Origin: Schizophyllum amplum | Taxonomy: Eukaryota > Basidiomycota > Agaricomycetes > Agaricales > Schizophyllaceae | Reading direction: 5' to 3' | Assembly: GCA_007026445.1 (NCBI GenBank) | Contig: VDMD01000003.1 | Coordinates: forward strand, 372,001 to 436,000 | DNA length: 64,000 bases | Part shown: in pieces, positions 12,090 through 24,671 of the stretch | Layout of the letters: every line of letters begins with the position of its first letter | Position numbering within the stretch: the stretch's first letter is position 1 | Made by a program: the position numbers and the translations under genes | The notes under the pieces: generated by a model | Told to the model about the DNA's origin: nothing | Seen by the model: only the letters and a program-made list of their open reading frames with translations | Databases searched by the model: none

Positions 12090-15035
12090 ATGTCCGAAGA
12101 TGACGAGCCAGCGGTGGCTGCAGCCAGCATATCCCAAGCTTCATCCCTTGGGAACCGTCACTCGACGCCTAGTCCACTGCCTGAAGTGACCCCCCTCGGC
12201 GCTCGAACTGTCGCGCGGGAAGCCAGGAAGGAATCAATTGATACAGCTGTCGTTTTATCCAGGCTACTTGCGATCTTTTTTCAAGATCGTCTGCAACCAC
12301 TAGACCTCGACTACATCTCCGAGTCGGTTTGCCGCTCTCTTTTACATGAGCAGCACGATGTACGTTTGCTGCTCGAGACGGCGATTGAGAAGCAAGACTA
12401 TGAGCCGCTTTGGGCATGTGGTATGCCATCCCATACCATTGATCAATGGCAGCCAGTCGCTCACGGAAACACGTAGAGTCCCTTCAATTCAGGAATGTCG
12501 ACTTGCGATCTCGGAGGCCCCAGTCCATAGGTGACCATGACATCGACTACCACATCAGCAAATTTGTTGCCACATATAGAAACATCTTCAGCAAGTACGC
12601 GCAGGACGACGAAGAATATCCGTACTGGGTGCCGGACGACTCTCTGCACACAGACGACGACCAAGTACCGCCTTCTTATAGGGAGTTCCTTCTATCTTTG
12701 CGACTTCCTCAGGATGGAAATGGATCCCCGTCCCTCCTACTGCACGACCTCGGCAAGCTTGCACCGATCTCGCTTCCTTCGCGGCTTCAGAACATATTTC
12801 GGCCTCGGCAGCATACGTGCGCGTGATAACCTCTGTCTGTGTATGTGTATTGACATAATTCCAGACTGTTAATGAATGCCACAGGGACGGGAAAAACGCG
12901 ATTACTCTTCGAAGGCCTGTCGAAGCACTGGGGCCTCTACTTCACCTGCTCCATCAACGACACGCGACTGGGATCACTGGACATGGACACCGAGCTCTGT
13001 ACATCTCATTTTTCGCAACAGCACGCAAGCAAATCACATACGGAAACCTCTGCTCTCAACGTGGAGGTCACTCGCCAGCTGTCAGAGCGAGTCCTGCTCG
13101 TCAGGCTTACCGCGTTCAACCTTTACCTGGATATCCTCCCGAATGTGTGCGACGAACATCATCGGCGACGCTGGCTTATACTTCAACTATCCCCCGAGTT
13201 TACGGTGAACGACGATATCTTCTTTACTCTTAGAGGCAGTCTCAAAACTTGTCATATTAGTCCCGAGTATGTTCGACAACAGATTGCGGACACGCTCCTC
13301 AAAATTCGGTCCAAGTTGGGCCGCGACGAGCCGATTTTCTGTGTGCTGGACGATGCACAGCTCGCGAGCCGGCACTATGCAGGCGCATTCGGGAAGACCA
13401 GCGCTCTGCGAGAGATGGCTCGCGTCTGGGAGGGGTTCGAAGGCCTCACTCTGATAATGGCCGGGACGCCCTACAACACGATCCCGTTTGATCTGTCCAA
13501 GAGCAGACAATACCGTCTCTGCACCGACACTGGCTCATTCGGCGATCTCGACGACCATGCGGCTTACGTGCGACGCTATGTGCCACCCTCGCTGGCTAAT
13601 TCTGACTCGGGTGAGAAGCTTGTCAAGCGGGTATGTCTCTGGCTTCGCGGTCGGTGCGTAGCAGTCATCATACTGTTTCAAAACTCTCTGAATGGGCATG
13701 TTGCACCAGATACTGCATCACATCCACTTTCATCAACTGCATGCTGGCCACTCGCTTTTCGAGTCCGCACACGCTTCTGAACGCGTATATAGCGAAATAT
13801 GCTCGCTTCGAGCCTGCCGATGGCCCCGTTCGAATGAGCAGGATAAGAAGGCATTATCACGACAACGTCATCTATAGCCTTGGACTATACGATGCATATG
13901 CCAAACTGCTGCAGGGTGAGCTGCTTCTTGTGAACGTCTCTTCTCGTCTGAGCAGTTACAGATAACCAGGCATGGGTCACTATGCAGATGGTTATACAAC
14001 GCATGACGACTTTGCGGCAAGAGAGCGTGAAGATCAGCGACGACTGTTTCCGTCTCGTCACGCTTGGATTCGCCATCTTCTCTGACGCTGACGGCACCGA
14101 GGTAACGATCGACGAGCCCCTTCATGTCTTCTCCGCACTCGACGCGCTCTTTCGGCCACGGGTAACTGCTTCCAGCCTCTTCTGCACTCGAGCGGTGTCT
14201 AACTTGGAGGCATCGCCGGCTCACCCGTTTCTTCATCTCGCTCTTATTCCTCTGATACTGCTGGCAATGAAGAGCAGCCCCCGGCTCTGCGACCTCTTCA
14301 TGTTTGCCGAACCACGACCTGCCTGGGCTATGCAGACGTGCAGGCTCGTATATATGACACGCGGCTCTGATGCGAAGCCCACCGCGTTGCCTCAGGCCAC
14401 CGCGTACGACACATCCTTTCCGAAGGGTGGTTGGCAGGATTCTTGGGCAACTGAATCGCCAGAGTGGTTGAACCATACGGTGTCCGAGCCATTCTGCGTC
14501 GCTTCGAAGTTCAGCCATGCCGATCTTCTGTGGACTATCCAGCTCGAGGACAGCACCCTCGTCCATGTGGCCTTCTCAGCCATGTTCAAGAACAAGCACG
14601 TCGATGTGTCTGACGAGGACGTTGAGGACAAGCTCGCACAGCTGGTGCCAGAGCGTATATTCGAGGTATGTATCCCGTAGATCTTCAGTCTCTCCATCGG
14701 CGCTCATTTGATGCGCAACGCAGGTTCCGACTCCTCCTGCAGCTGGCGCACAGTCCCAGTTCTTTGCCCTTCCGACACCTGTTGCCGATGCAGGCAGCCC
14801 GCCGGTCATACGCGTGTTCGCGACATATCCGAACGTGACGGACGTGAACGTGCTTCGTCGCGATGCATCGCCGCAGCCTAGGGCTGCTCTCAATATGGAG
14901 GTACTGGAGGGACTGGCTAATGATGACCTTCCTTTCCGAAGTATCATCCAGCGTGTCTTCTGGGCGTCGATCATCCCTCGTAAGAGACGGCTAGTGGGCG
15001 ACGGTCCAGGGCTGCGGGTGGCAGCCGAGGAATAG
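12090..15035 (+). CDS. P-loop NTPase family member B
   Basis: Tandem paralogue of A with the same six-exon plan (exon 1 ends 12420, exon 2 is 12477-12816, exon 3 is 12865-13653, and so on). The frame is intact from the N-terminal helices (AVVLSRLLAIFFQDRLQPLD) to the stop. Walker A is N-A-T-G-T-G-K-T, Walker B is FCVLDDAQ and the sensor strand is LIMAGTPYN. The C-terminal domain has WATESPEWL and HADLLWTIQL, but the position that is K in the other copies reads HVAFS, so the putative catalytic lysine is lost here. The start is the ATG at 12090 (MSEDDEP), which gives an N-terminal extension of roughly 30-40 residues compared with A; an upstream ATG at 11805 would add about 95 low-complexity residues and is not favoured. 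Function unknown; the nuclease-like reading of the C-terminus is inference. Confidence 0.8.
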
Positions 15036-15175
15036 AGAGTACTCTCCTCACGGAACGCCATCCAAAATATAATCTCATCTCTACAATTGTTGACCAGTAT
15101 CACGTCGTCTATCCAATGTGAATGCATTCTCGAGGCTAGCTAGATACTGGGATGCAGTGAATACATGCCGCACAA

Positions 15176-18100
15176 TTAGATGTCATCCTCCGGCCCGTCC
15201 TCTATCATCTTCGCATAGTCCTCGTAGCTTGCGAATGTTGGCAGACGTTTCTTCTTCTTGCGTTTGTCTCCGCCGTCTTCGTCCGCACGTTTGCGCTTTT
15301 TCTTGTCCGCCTCCCCGCCAATGCCCTGCCACTCTTCGCTATCCGACGCATCCGAGCCGTCGTACTCGATGAGCCCGTCAGGTCCGAAGCCGTCGTCAAG
15401 TGGCATGAGGTCGTCGTCATCGGAAGCCTCAGCGAGAGAGAGGGCGTCTTCCTCGTCAGAGTCTATGGCGTCCTCATCGGAATCCGCCCCAACTGCGGCA
15501 TCCTCGTCGCTGCCTAGGCCCACGTCCGCGTCCGAGTCAGAGTCGAGACCAGCGGGCAGCTCGTCGTCTGAGTCGTCAGCGTCGAGCCCAGACGGTACGT
15601 CGTCGTCCTCGTCGCTGTCGGCCATGAGGTCGAGGTCATCGTCGTCGCCGGCCTTGGGCATGCTGGCTTTCATGGCCTGGAGAAAGGTGATAAGCAAGTG
15701 TAAAGCGAGGAGAACATTATATGTGCACACCTTCCAGATCTCGGCCTCCTCTTCGTCATCGCTGTCGTCCTCGTCTTCTCCTTCGGCTGCCTTGCCAGAT
15801 TCCTGCACATTGGCATGATCACCCTGCTCGTCGTCGCTGAGGTCAATGAAGGGTCCGGTGTCCACATCGTTGTCGCTGTCCTCGCCGGAGGCGGCGACGT
15901 CGCCCAACTCCTCTCCTTCCTCCTCTTCATCGTCCATCTCTCCGTCGCTCTCCACGTCGCCACCCTTGCCACCCTTCTGCTGCTGTTTCCGTGTGAGATA
16001 CCGGTGGAAAAAGACCTGACTCGATAGTTAGCGTCGAGTCGCAATGATCGCTGTCTTAGCGACGGAAGTTCAACTCACCTCGTCCACCGCCACGTCCTCT
16101 TCACGCTTCTTCAAGAAAGCACTATCCGTCACAAGCGGCGCAACCCCGGGCACCTCTCCGCGCATCAACTTGACGCTCGTGCCGTCGACGCCGCTCGCCG
16201 CCGGCTGCATGGCGCTTGCACCGCGAGCCTTGCCAGATACCGCTAGTGTCGCGCCGCCGCCGGAAGCGGTCCCAGTCGCGTCATCCGTTTCCCTGAGTTT
16301 CTTGGGATTCTTGTACACGAAGCGGTCGAGGAAGTGCGTGAGGGTGTTTTGGGAGAGGTCCGCATGGGCGGTGAGGGGTTGGCTGGCGAGGAGCTGTTGT
16401 GCGTGGAGGGCGATGGCGGGATGGTAGTGATGGGTGAGGGGGAGCTGGAGGTGGCGTCAGTGACGTTGAAGAAGGAAGGTGGGACATGAAGAAGGCGCAG
16501 GGGTGATCAAAGTAGAGTAGTGAAGGGCAGCATGGGCGAGAAATCAGTTACGTACCAGCTCGTATAGCGGGCTCGTAGACGCGTGTGCAAAGATCGGGTC
16601 GCGTTTGCGAGGGTCGTACTCTTCTGTGATGTTCGTAGGTGGAGGTTCCGTAATCATCTTGCGGAGGCCGGGAACCGTGTCGAACAACTGCGGACATGTC
16701 AGTCTCCTTGTCACACCCCCATACCCTTGCAGCGAGCAAACTCACCTGGCCCAGCAAGTACAACCCGCCTGCGACAAACTCCGTGGCCCCATTTCCGCCC
16801 GCCGCGAGCACCTGTACTAGGCGCTTCACCACAGCCCGTATCCTTACGCCGCTCGTATCCGATTTGAGCGACTTGAACAGCAGGTTGAGGTACATGGCTT
16901 GCTTCGAAGACGTCGCGAGGCGCGCGTCATGCAGGGAGGCATACAACGTGCGGTGGTAGCGGTCGACGATGGACTGGGCGGTGGACGTGTTCCGCTGCGT
17001 TGACGTGGACGCGGCGTGCGCGGTCAGTGACGCGGCGATCTGCTGGATGAGCACGAGGGCCTGCAGTGAGATGTTGAACGTCGACTTGTGCGTGATGAGG
17101 AAGAGCGTGTCGATGTGCTTGTTGAGCGCGGCGTCGGCGGAGTCGAGCCGGGCGAAGGGCAGCGCGCGGTTCACGCCGGTCAGGATCGCGGAGATCAGCT
17201 TGCTCTGCGCGTCCTCGACCTCAGCAAAACCGGCCGCGCCGGGTGTCTCCTTGTCTTTTCCCTTGCCCGCTCCTTTGTCCTTCCCCTTTCCTTTATCCCT
17301 GCTCTTGCCCTTGTCCTTCACGCGCCCACGCTTGTCGACCTCGGGCGCATCAGCCTCTGTGTCCTTCTTGTCATCGCTGGCATCGTCCGCCTCGGGCTTC
17401 TCCCCCAAGAGCTCGCGAAAGATATCAAAGTAGAACCCGATGAGGGTGTGCACGACGTCGCGGTCGCCCGGCGTCAAAACGAGCTGATTAAGGGTGATGG
17501 TGGCGTAGTAGCGGGCATGAGGGTTCTGCGAGGCACCCGCGGGTTTTGCGGCACCGGACGCCTTGGAAGACCCGCCACCCGATGGCGCGTCAAATCGCAT
17601 GTGCTTGCCGCCGCCAGCGCTGGTCGATGGGACAGCTGCAGGAGCAGTGGGCTTCATGACGAGGTTGACGACCTCGCGGAGCACGACGGCCTTCATGGAC
17701 GGATGCTGCTGGAGAAGTTGGAGAGTATGGTAGGAGGCGCGAGAGCAGACGGTCCGTTCGGGATCGCCCTGGGGAAAGGCGGTCAGCTTGATTGAAGGAT
17801 CAACTTTGTAGAGCGAGAGCGACCTACGAGCTTGTTGACTAGCAACCGCAACAAATTCTGCTCCTGTTCAGGCTTCTCGCGAAGAAGGCTGGAAATGAGG
17901 GAGAGTGCCTGCATGCGTACGTAGGTGAGGCTGTCGAGGGAGAGAGACTGAAATTATGTTAGTTTTGGTCGTCGGACTGGCATTCACACGAGCAGGACTT
18001 ACCTCGAGGATTTGTAAAATCGAGAAGAAATACTTCTTCAGCCAATCTTCGAAGTGCCAGATGATAAGGTGCTCGTCAGTAACATCGGGATGGGTCAAAG

Positions 18101-19178
18101 GCTGGTCGCGGAAGTATCTGCATGGCGTTGCATGTTAGCACAGTACGCGCGCAGATGTATCTGCAGCCTACCTGAGCTTCCTTCCCGGTGCGCCACCGCC
18201 GACCCACCAATCCACGATGGACCTCAGCGCTTTCAGACTCTCATCCCTGCCTCCCTTGCCCTTCCCTCTTTCCGCCATCCCGCGCAACGTCTCGAGTGCG
18301 TGCGCATTGTGCAGAGGGCTGCTTTGCACGAGCAAGGTGAGAGCACTGAGGCGATCGGACAGGGTTCCCGAATGGATGATGTTCGAGAGGAAGTGCGCCT
18401 CGGAGGCGGAGTTGGAGGAGGAAGATGACTGATAGGCGTAGACGTCGGCGGTGTAGAGTGATGCGGCCTTGGTGGTGAGGGAGGAGAGAATGGAAGCAGA
18501 GGGGGCGGCAAGGGCGGAAGGCGAGGGATCGAGAGGTGCGAGGACGGAATACCAATGAGACGTGGGTGGGATGGCGAATTTTCCAGTGACAGAGATTTTC
18601 TTGGGAAGGGCGACAGGCGCGGGAGCGGAAGTTGAGGCAGGGGTTTCGGGTTCCTTGGCAGGCTCTTTGCCTTTGCGTGGCTTCTGATCCTTTCCCTTCG
18701 CATCGAGCTTGATGTCCCTTCCCTTCGCGTCAATCTTGAGTTCTTTCCCCTTCTTCTGCTTGGGATCAGGTCTGGCAAAGGCTTTGGCGTGTTCCTCGGC
18801 ATTGTGCTTCTGAGACTTCCTGTCCTTCTTGAAAGATTTGGCAGGAGCTGGTGCGCCATCGTCCTCGTCGACCGCGTCTCCGGCCTTCAAGCCCTTCAAG
18901 AATCTTGACACCTCCCCAGCAAGCGCAGGCTGATGGGATTGCGTTTGAGAATATGTCATACATCGGGAGGACATATTACGCACATCCTCTATCGCTGCCT
19001 TTCCTTTCGCAAGTTGATCGTCCGCGCCCTTCACTAAGTTGACGTCGTCTGCAGTGCCGCCCAGCGCGAGCACCTGGTCCTTCAGAGCCTTGTCATGTGC
19101 GGATGCCTTGGTCTGCTGGGACTTCTGTATTGGTTTGACGGTTGCCTTTAACGCTCTCTCTTTACCGGTACGCGCCAT
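15176..19178 (-). CDS. MAK21: MAK21/NOC1 ribosome biogenesis factor (CBF/Mak21 family)
   Basis: Nucleolar protein that with Noc2 escorts early 60S pre-ribosomes. From ATG 19178 a lysine-rich head (ERALKATVKPIQKSQQTK and several KGKD/KGKE runs) leads to the conserved block HWYSVLAPLDPSP and LSALTLLVQSSPLHN. The hallmark of the family, PDVTDEHLIIWHFEDWLKKY, follows after a splice near 18.12-18.17 kb, with the helical repeat region NPHARYYATITLNQLVLTP further on. The C-terminal part, 15.2-16.0 kb on the plus axis, is very acidic (long Asp/Glu/Ser runs) and ends IEDGPEDDI. Introns are seen near 18.9 (54 bases, in frame, so it could be retained), 18.1, 17.95, 17.8, 16.7, 16.5, 16.05 and 15.7 kb. 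Antisense ORFs over the acidic tail are shadows. Confidence 0.86.
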
Positions 19179-19523
19179 GTTTATACGCGTGGGCGTACGT
19201 TGACAAGAAATTTCGATCAAGATTCGCGCGCTTGATGTGTCCGGCCCGCGATCCGAGGTGCTCCCGATCAGCTGCGTCCGAAAAAGGAAGCAAGCGTCTT
19301 CAACCGACGCAAACAAAGCGCAACAACTCGCCATTGTTCGTCACAAATTCATTTTCTTGCACCTTGCCTTCTCCCCTCATCATGAACGGACATCATGTTT
19401 TCGCATATTCTTCTCGAGCATCGAACGCTGCACTTGCCACGGCGATGTTTGCGCCGCCACGCGACGCGTCCCACGCCACATATTTCTCCCCAAGTCACGT
19501 TTGCCGAGTCATGATCCAAATCG

Positions 19524-22500
19524 ATGGCTGGAAATGTATTCCGAGGCTTGTCGACCACCATCTTCCGCCGCGCTATGTCTACGGCTGCAGAGACGACACC
19601 GGCCGCGACGACCAAGTCTGGCGCCAAAAAGGAGGCGAAACGGCTCGAGAAAGAGGCCAAACTAGCCGCGAAAGCGCTCAAGACAGCCGTCGCGCCCAAG
19701 TCCGCGAAGGAAAAGGTCAAGAAGGAGAAGGAAGATGAGGCCGAGTTCGTGAACACGACGCCAAAGGGGGACAAGAAGGACCTCTCGCAGCCCATGTCCG
19801 CCGGGTACAACCCGACCGCCGTCGAGGCCGCCTGGTACGACTGGTGGGAGGCCCAGGGATACTTCAAGCCGAAGGACGACGACGGCAGCCCGACCTTCGT
19901 TATGCCCTCCCCACCCCCGAACGTCACCGGCAGTCTGCACATTGGACACGCCCTCACCACTGCCATCCAAGACTCGCTCGTGCGCTGGCACCGCATGCGC
20001 GGCTTCCGCACGCTCTTCGTCCCCGGCTTCGACCACGCCGGCATCTCCACCCAGTCCGTCGTCGAGAAGCGGCTCTTCAAGCAGACGGGCCAGACGCGCC
20101 ATGACCTCGGCCGCGAGAAGTTCATTGACAAGGTCGGCGAGTGGAAGGACGAGTGCGTGTTCGCGTTGCATTCCCGAGTCTCATGCTAACAGTACTACCA
20201 GCTACATGGGCCGCATCGCAAACCAGCTGCGCCGCCTCGGAGGCTCGTACGACTGGTCGCGCGTCGCGTACACCATGGACCCCCCGCTCTACCGCGCCGT
20301 GATCGAGAACTTTTGCCGCCTGCACGAAGACGGGGTCATCTACCGCGCCAACCGCCTCGTCAACTGGTGCGTCCGCCTCAACACCACACTCTCCAACCTC
20401 GAGGTGCGTCGTCCCTTCTCCTTCTACGTTCTCCGCTGAGCCTCCGCAGGTCGATCAAAAGGCCCTGACCGGCCGAGAGTTCCTCTCCGTCCCCGGATAC
20501 AAGGAGAAGATCGAGTTCGGCGTCATCACCTCCTTCTCGTACCCCATAGAAGGCTCAGAAGAGAAGATCACGATTGCCACCACCCGTCCGGAGACCATGC
20601 TCGGTGATACCGCCATCGCCGTCCACCCAGACGACCCCCGGTATACGCACCTTCACGGCAAATTCGCAACACATCCATTCGTTCCCGGTCGCCGTATGCC
20701 CATCGTCACGGACTCCGAGGCGGTGGATATGGCTTTTGGTACCGGTGCCGTCAAGATCACGCCCGCGCACGACCCCAACGATTACGCCGTCGGTGTGCGG
20801 CATAAGCTGGAATTTGTGAACATCTTGAACGACGATGGCACGCTCAACGATAATGCTGGCGAACGGTTCAAGGTGCGCGCAGGCTTCATGGATCTAGGAA
20901 ATATCATGGTTGACCAGTCGCGAATATAGGGCATGCCACGATTCCAGGCTCGTGTAGCCGTCGTCAAGGCACTCGAGGAGGCGGGCTTGTTTGTGGAGAA
21001 GAAAGACAACCCGATGCAGATCCCGATTTGCAGGTGAGTTTGTGCGGTGTTCCATTGACCGTGGTTTTCGGCATGTGCGTAGTGCTCGGATCGCTCGCTT
21101 CTCCCCTCGGTCTCCCGTGCTCTATACTGACAATGCCTGCCCAGCAAATCCGGCGACGTTATTGAGCCCATTCTCAAGCCTCAATGGTGGGTGAACTGCA
21201 AACCTCTGGCCGAGGAGGCGATCAAGGTGAGTATTTGCGGTTCGAGAACCGCGATTGCCCGTTGTTACTTATGCTTGAACTTGCTTGTAGCGCACCAGAG
21301 CTGGCGAGCTTCTCATCCAACCGAAGCAGTCGGAGAACGAGTGGTATCGCTGGCTTGAGGGCATCCAGGACTGGTGTATCTCCCGTCAACTATGGTGGGG
21401 CCACCGCGTGCCGGCGTACTTTGTCAACGTGGAGGGACAGGAGCAAGATGTGGGTCAACCTGGCTCTGCTCCCAGCTAGACCTTGTTACTCATATGCGGC
21501 CTTTAGAGAATCGACGGCAAGAACTGGATTGTCGGCCGCACACTCGAGGAGGCAACAGAGCGCGCGAAGGTCTATGCGAACGGGAAACCGTTCACGCTCG
21601 AGCAGGACGAGGATGTACTTGACACCTGGTTCTCCTCCGGGCTATGGCCATTCTCGATCATGGGCTGGCCACAGGATGTGTGTACAATATCCTCACCTCG
21701 TCGAGCTTGACTGAACAAATGATTAGACCGCTGACTTCCGCTCCTTCTACCCTTCCAACATCCTCGAGACCGGCTGGGACATTCTCTTCTTCTGGGTGGC
21801 CCGCATGGTCATGCTGGGCACCAAACTCACCGGCAAGATGCCCTTCCGCGAGGTCTATTGTCATGCGATGATTCGCGACGCGCACGGGCGGAAAATGAGC
21901 AAGTCTCTCGGAAATGTCATCGACCCGCTCGACGTTATCCAGGGCTGCGAGCTGGAGAAGCTGCACGCGCAGCTGTTGGAGGGGAATTTGGACGAGAAGG
22001 AGATCAAGAAGGCGAAGGACGGGCAGAAGAAGGACTTCCCGAAGGGGATACCCCAGTGCGGGACGGACGCGTTGCGGTTCGCGCTTTGCGCGTACTCTGG
22101 AGGAGGTTCGTGGCCTGTCGGGGTTTTTGGAGTCTGGGGCTGGCGAGGCTTACGCATGGACAGGGCGCGATATCAATCTGGAGATTCTGCGCGTGGAGGG
22201 CTACCGCAAGTTCTGCAACAAGATCTTCAACGCGACCAAGTTCGCGATGTTGAAGCTGGACGAGTCCTTTGTGCCGCAGCCGACGGCGAAGGTGCGTTTG
22301 GCACGCATATATCGTATTACAGTCGGCTGACGTGCTCTTGCAGCCCACCGGCAAGGAGAGCCTTGTCGAGCGCTGGATCCTGCACAAGCTCAACGTCGCT
22401 GCGAAGGAGCTCAACGCGCAGATGGCGGACCGCAACTTCATGATGGCGACTACGGCCGCGTACAACTTTTGGTTGTACGAGTTGTGCGATGTCTACATTG

Positions 22501-23426
22501 TACGGTGTTCTGGTCGTGTCCGGCAAGAAACAAATGCTGATCAAACCCACAGGAAGCGATGAAGCCCATGACGGACGAGTCGGCCTCTTTGGAAACGAAG
22601 CAGTCTGCTCAGCAAACATTGTATACCTGCCTTGACCATGGCTTGCGCCTTCTACACCCGTTCATGCCGTTCGTGACGGAGGAGCTATGGCAGCGGCTGC
22701 CGCGCAGACCAAACGATGCGACACCGACAATCATGTTGTCGAAGTTCCCGGAGCCTGTGAGCAATATCCTTCCTAGACATGTTTCGAGGCTGACACAACG
22801 TGTATAGACCACCGAGTTTGTGTTCGAGGAGGCGGATCGGCAGTTCGACCTTGTGTTCTCGGCGCTCAAGACGGGACGATCACTCGCTGCGTCGTACAAC
22901 CTCCAGAGCGATATTCAGTGTACGTATGGTCTATCGTATCACACAAAGCCGTCGTTGATGAAGTTCGCAGTCTTCATCTTGGCACAGACGGACGCCGACG
23001 CGGCTCTTTTCGAGGCGCAGGTGCCGAGTATGATTGCACTGACGAAGGGGTGCAAATCGGCCAAGGTCGTCCGCGATATCAAGGAGATCCCAGAGGGCTG
23101 CGGCGCTGCTGTCGTCACCTCAACCATTGGCATCCATACCCTCGTCAAGGTCAGTTAGGTCCCGGTCAAGAGGCGGTGGAGAGGTCATGCTAACGTTCAT
23201 CTTGCAGGGCCTCGTCGACCTCGACGTCGAGATCGCCAAGTGTGACAAGAAGCTCGATGTCGTGCGCCTAGCGCACCAGAAGATTGTGAAGACCGAGTCG
23301 CAGGCAGACTACGCGCAGAATGTGCCCGAAAACGTGCGGACGGCAAATGCGGACAAGCGCATGACGTTGGAGGCGGAGATCGCAACACTAGAATTGTCGA
23401 AGGGGATGTTTGCGAAGTTGAAGTGA
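19524..23426 (+). CDS. VAS1: Valyl-tRNA synthetase
   Basis: Class I synthetase charging tRNA-Val. ATG 19524 gives a leader ([18 protein letters not shown]) typical of a mitochondrial presequence, and a second ATG at 19575 starts [10 protein letters not shown], so one gene could serve both compartments, as known for yeast VAS1. A Lys-rich appendix follows, then [15 protein letters not shown], the HIGH motif (SLHIGHAL near 19.94 kb), the editing domain with [27 protein letters not shown], and KMSKS in [18 protein letters not shown] (21.9 kb). The anticodon-binding domain and a C-terminal coiled coil ([14 protein letters not shown]) end at 23426. About a dozen short introns. The 3' third is duplicated as a pseudogene at 32.8-34.5 kb, and a short N-terminal piece lies at 48.04-48.10 kb. 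Confidence 0.93.
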
Positions 23427-23796
23427 GGCGCTTTGAGCCGTTGAGGGCTCGCGCTAGACTGACTGCCCGGGGAGACTATCTGCGCGCTGCGTAGGTGCGT
23501 ATCTGTGTACATACAACGTCACATTATGATCGCAATTGTTTGCTTGCCAATTTTTAAAGGACATGAAGTACAGGTACAGCCAGGTCGGACCCGTACATGA
23601 CGTCAAGCGTGTACAACTTAATATATGCGACTTGTCGTTTGTGCACATCTGGCGTCGACCGGTGCTTCTTGAGCTTGGGTGTCCGTCAGGTCTCGACAGA
23701 GCCGCACGCCGGCCTCAGGTCCCTTTCAGAGTCTCTAGACGATGCAATTGCGTGATTACACACCTCGTGAATGCTGCTCTTCGATTGGGAAGACTA
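23427..23796. other. 3' flank of the valyl-tRNA synthetase gene, duplicated at 34.5 kb
   Basis: No gene. The sequence recurs with modest divergence at 34,532-34,882 after the valyl-tRNA synthetase pseudogene (shared blocks include GGCGTCGACCGGTGCTTCTT and GACGATGCAATTGCGTGA). This shows that the duplicated unit extends continuously from the synthetase into gene C. Confidence 0.7.
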
Positions 23797-24606
23797 CAGT
23801 GTTCAATCACTCGATGAGCAGCTATCAGTCGATGAGCAGTCGGCATCGGAGAGCCACTCAACAATACCGGACAGCCTCGGAGATTTTATGGTCGTAAACA
23901 GATCCGCAGACACTACGTTCGTACAAAATTTCAGCCTCATAGAGGAAGTACCCGATGGAGGGGAGGTCGGAGAACGTGTTTGAGCAGCTCAAATTCTGCT
24001 CATGCCAAATGTTTTTATTCCCTGCAAATACAACTTGGCGTCCTTTTTGCCCAAAAAAAATTACATAGCATGGTGGACTACCCTAATTGTACATCTATGT
24101 TGTTCTACTGCCTCACGCGGGGTGCTAGGTCACCACAGCGAAGAGTCGATGGTCGAGCTGCTCAAATGAGCCGCTGATGTGTCACATCACAGACCGTGCC
24201 GTCGTTCCGAAGTCTCAGCACGTGGCACGTCTCTCGCACCTGCGCTCGTTAGCATGTCTCAAATAAGACTTTGAAAGCTTTTCATGGTGCATCTGACTAT
24301 TTGTGAATATTTTCTCTTCCGCAGGAAGGAGCGAACTAGGTTGAACGCCTCCGAAGAGGCACAATCGGCAATTGCCGACGTGATGTGACGGACTGCTCAG
24401 CGACTGCTTTGCCCCTAAGTTGGCCGATTTCACGATGATCCAGCTTTCTCGCCTCACGTTTATATCTGGTGCTCTGTCAAAGTACATAGATCGTATCCCG
24501 TAACTCATAGTACATGATCACTGTATCTACTTTTACCCAAAATCTCACGTGAAAAAAGTCCGGGCGTCGACAAAATTTGGGCTGCTCATCGAGTGATTGA
24601 ACACTG
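23797..24606. mobile_element. 810-bp non-autonomous DNA transposon with 26-bp perfect terminal inverted repeats, TA target site
   Basis: The left end (23797-23822, starting CAGTGTTCAATC) and right end (24581-24606, ending GATTGAACACTG) are exact reverse complements over 26 bases. TA flanks both sides (23795-23796 and 24607-24608). The TA duplication and CAGTG end fit the Tc1/mariner superfamily; no transposase is encoded, only short open frames. The paralogous position in the second duplication unit (around 34,881, GGGAAGACT then GTATATGAAC) lacks it, so this is an occupied/empty site pair. Internal copies of the sub-terminal GATGAGCAG motif occur near 23.83 kb, and GAGCTGCTCAAA/TTTGAGCAGCTC pieces lie near 23.98 and 24.15 kb. 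Confidence 0.85.
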
Positions 24607-24671
24607 TACATATGAACGTGCAGCACTAATTCTATGCGCACACCCATTTTGAGCACCGAAGACGGTTGGCA

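Noticed and set aside
15258..15818. 186-residue Ser-rich plus-strand open frame
   Set aside because: It is the antisense shadow of the acidic C-terminus of MAK21 (GAC/GAG codons read as Ser-rich).
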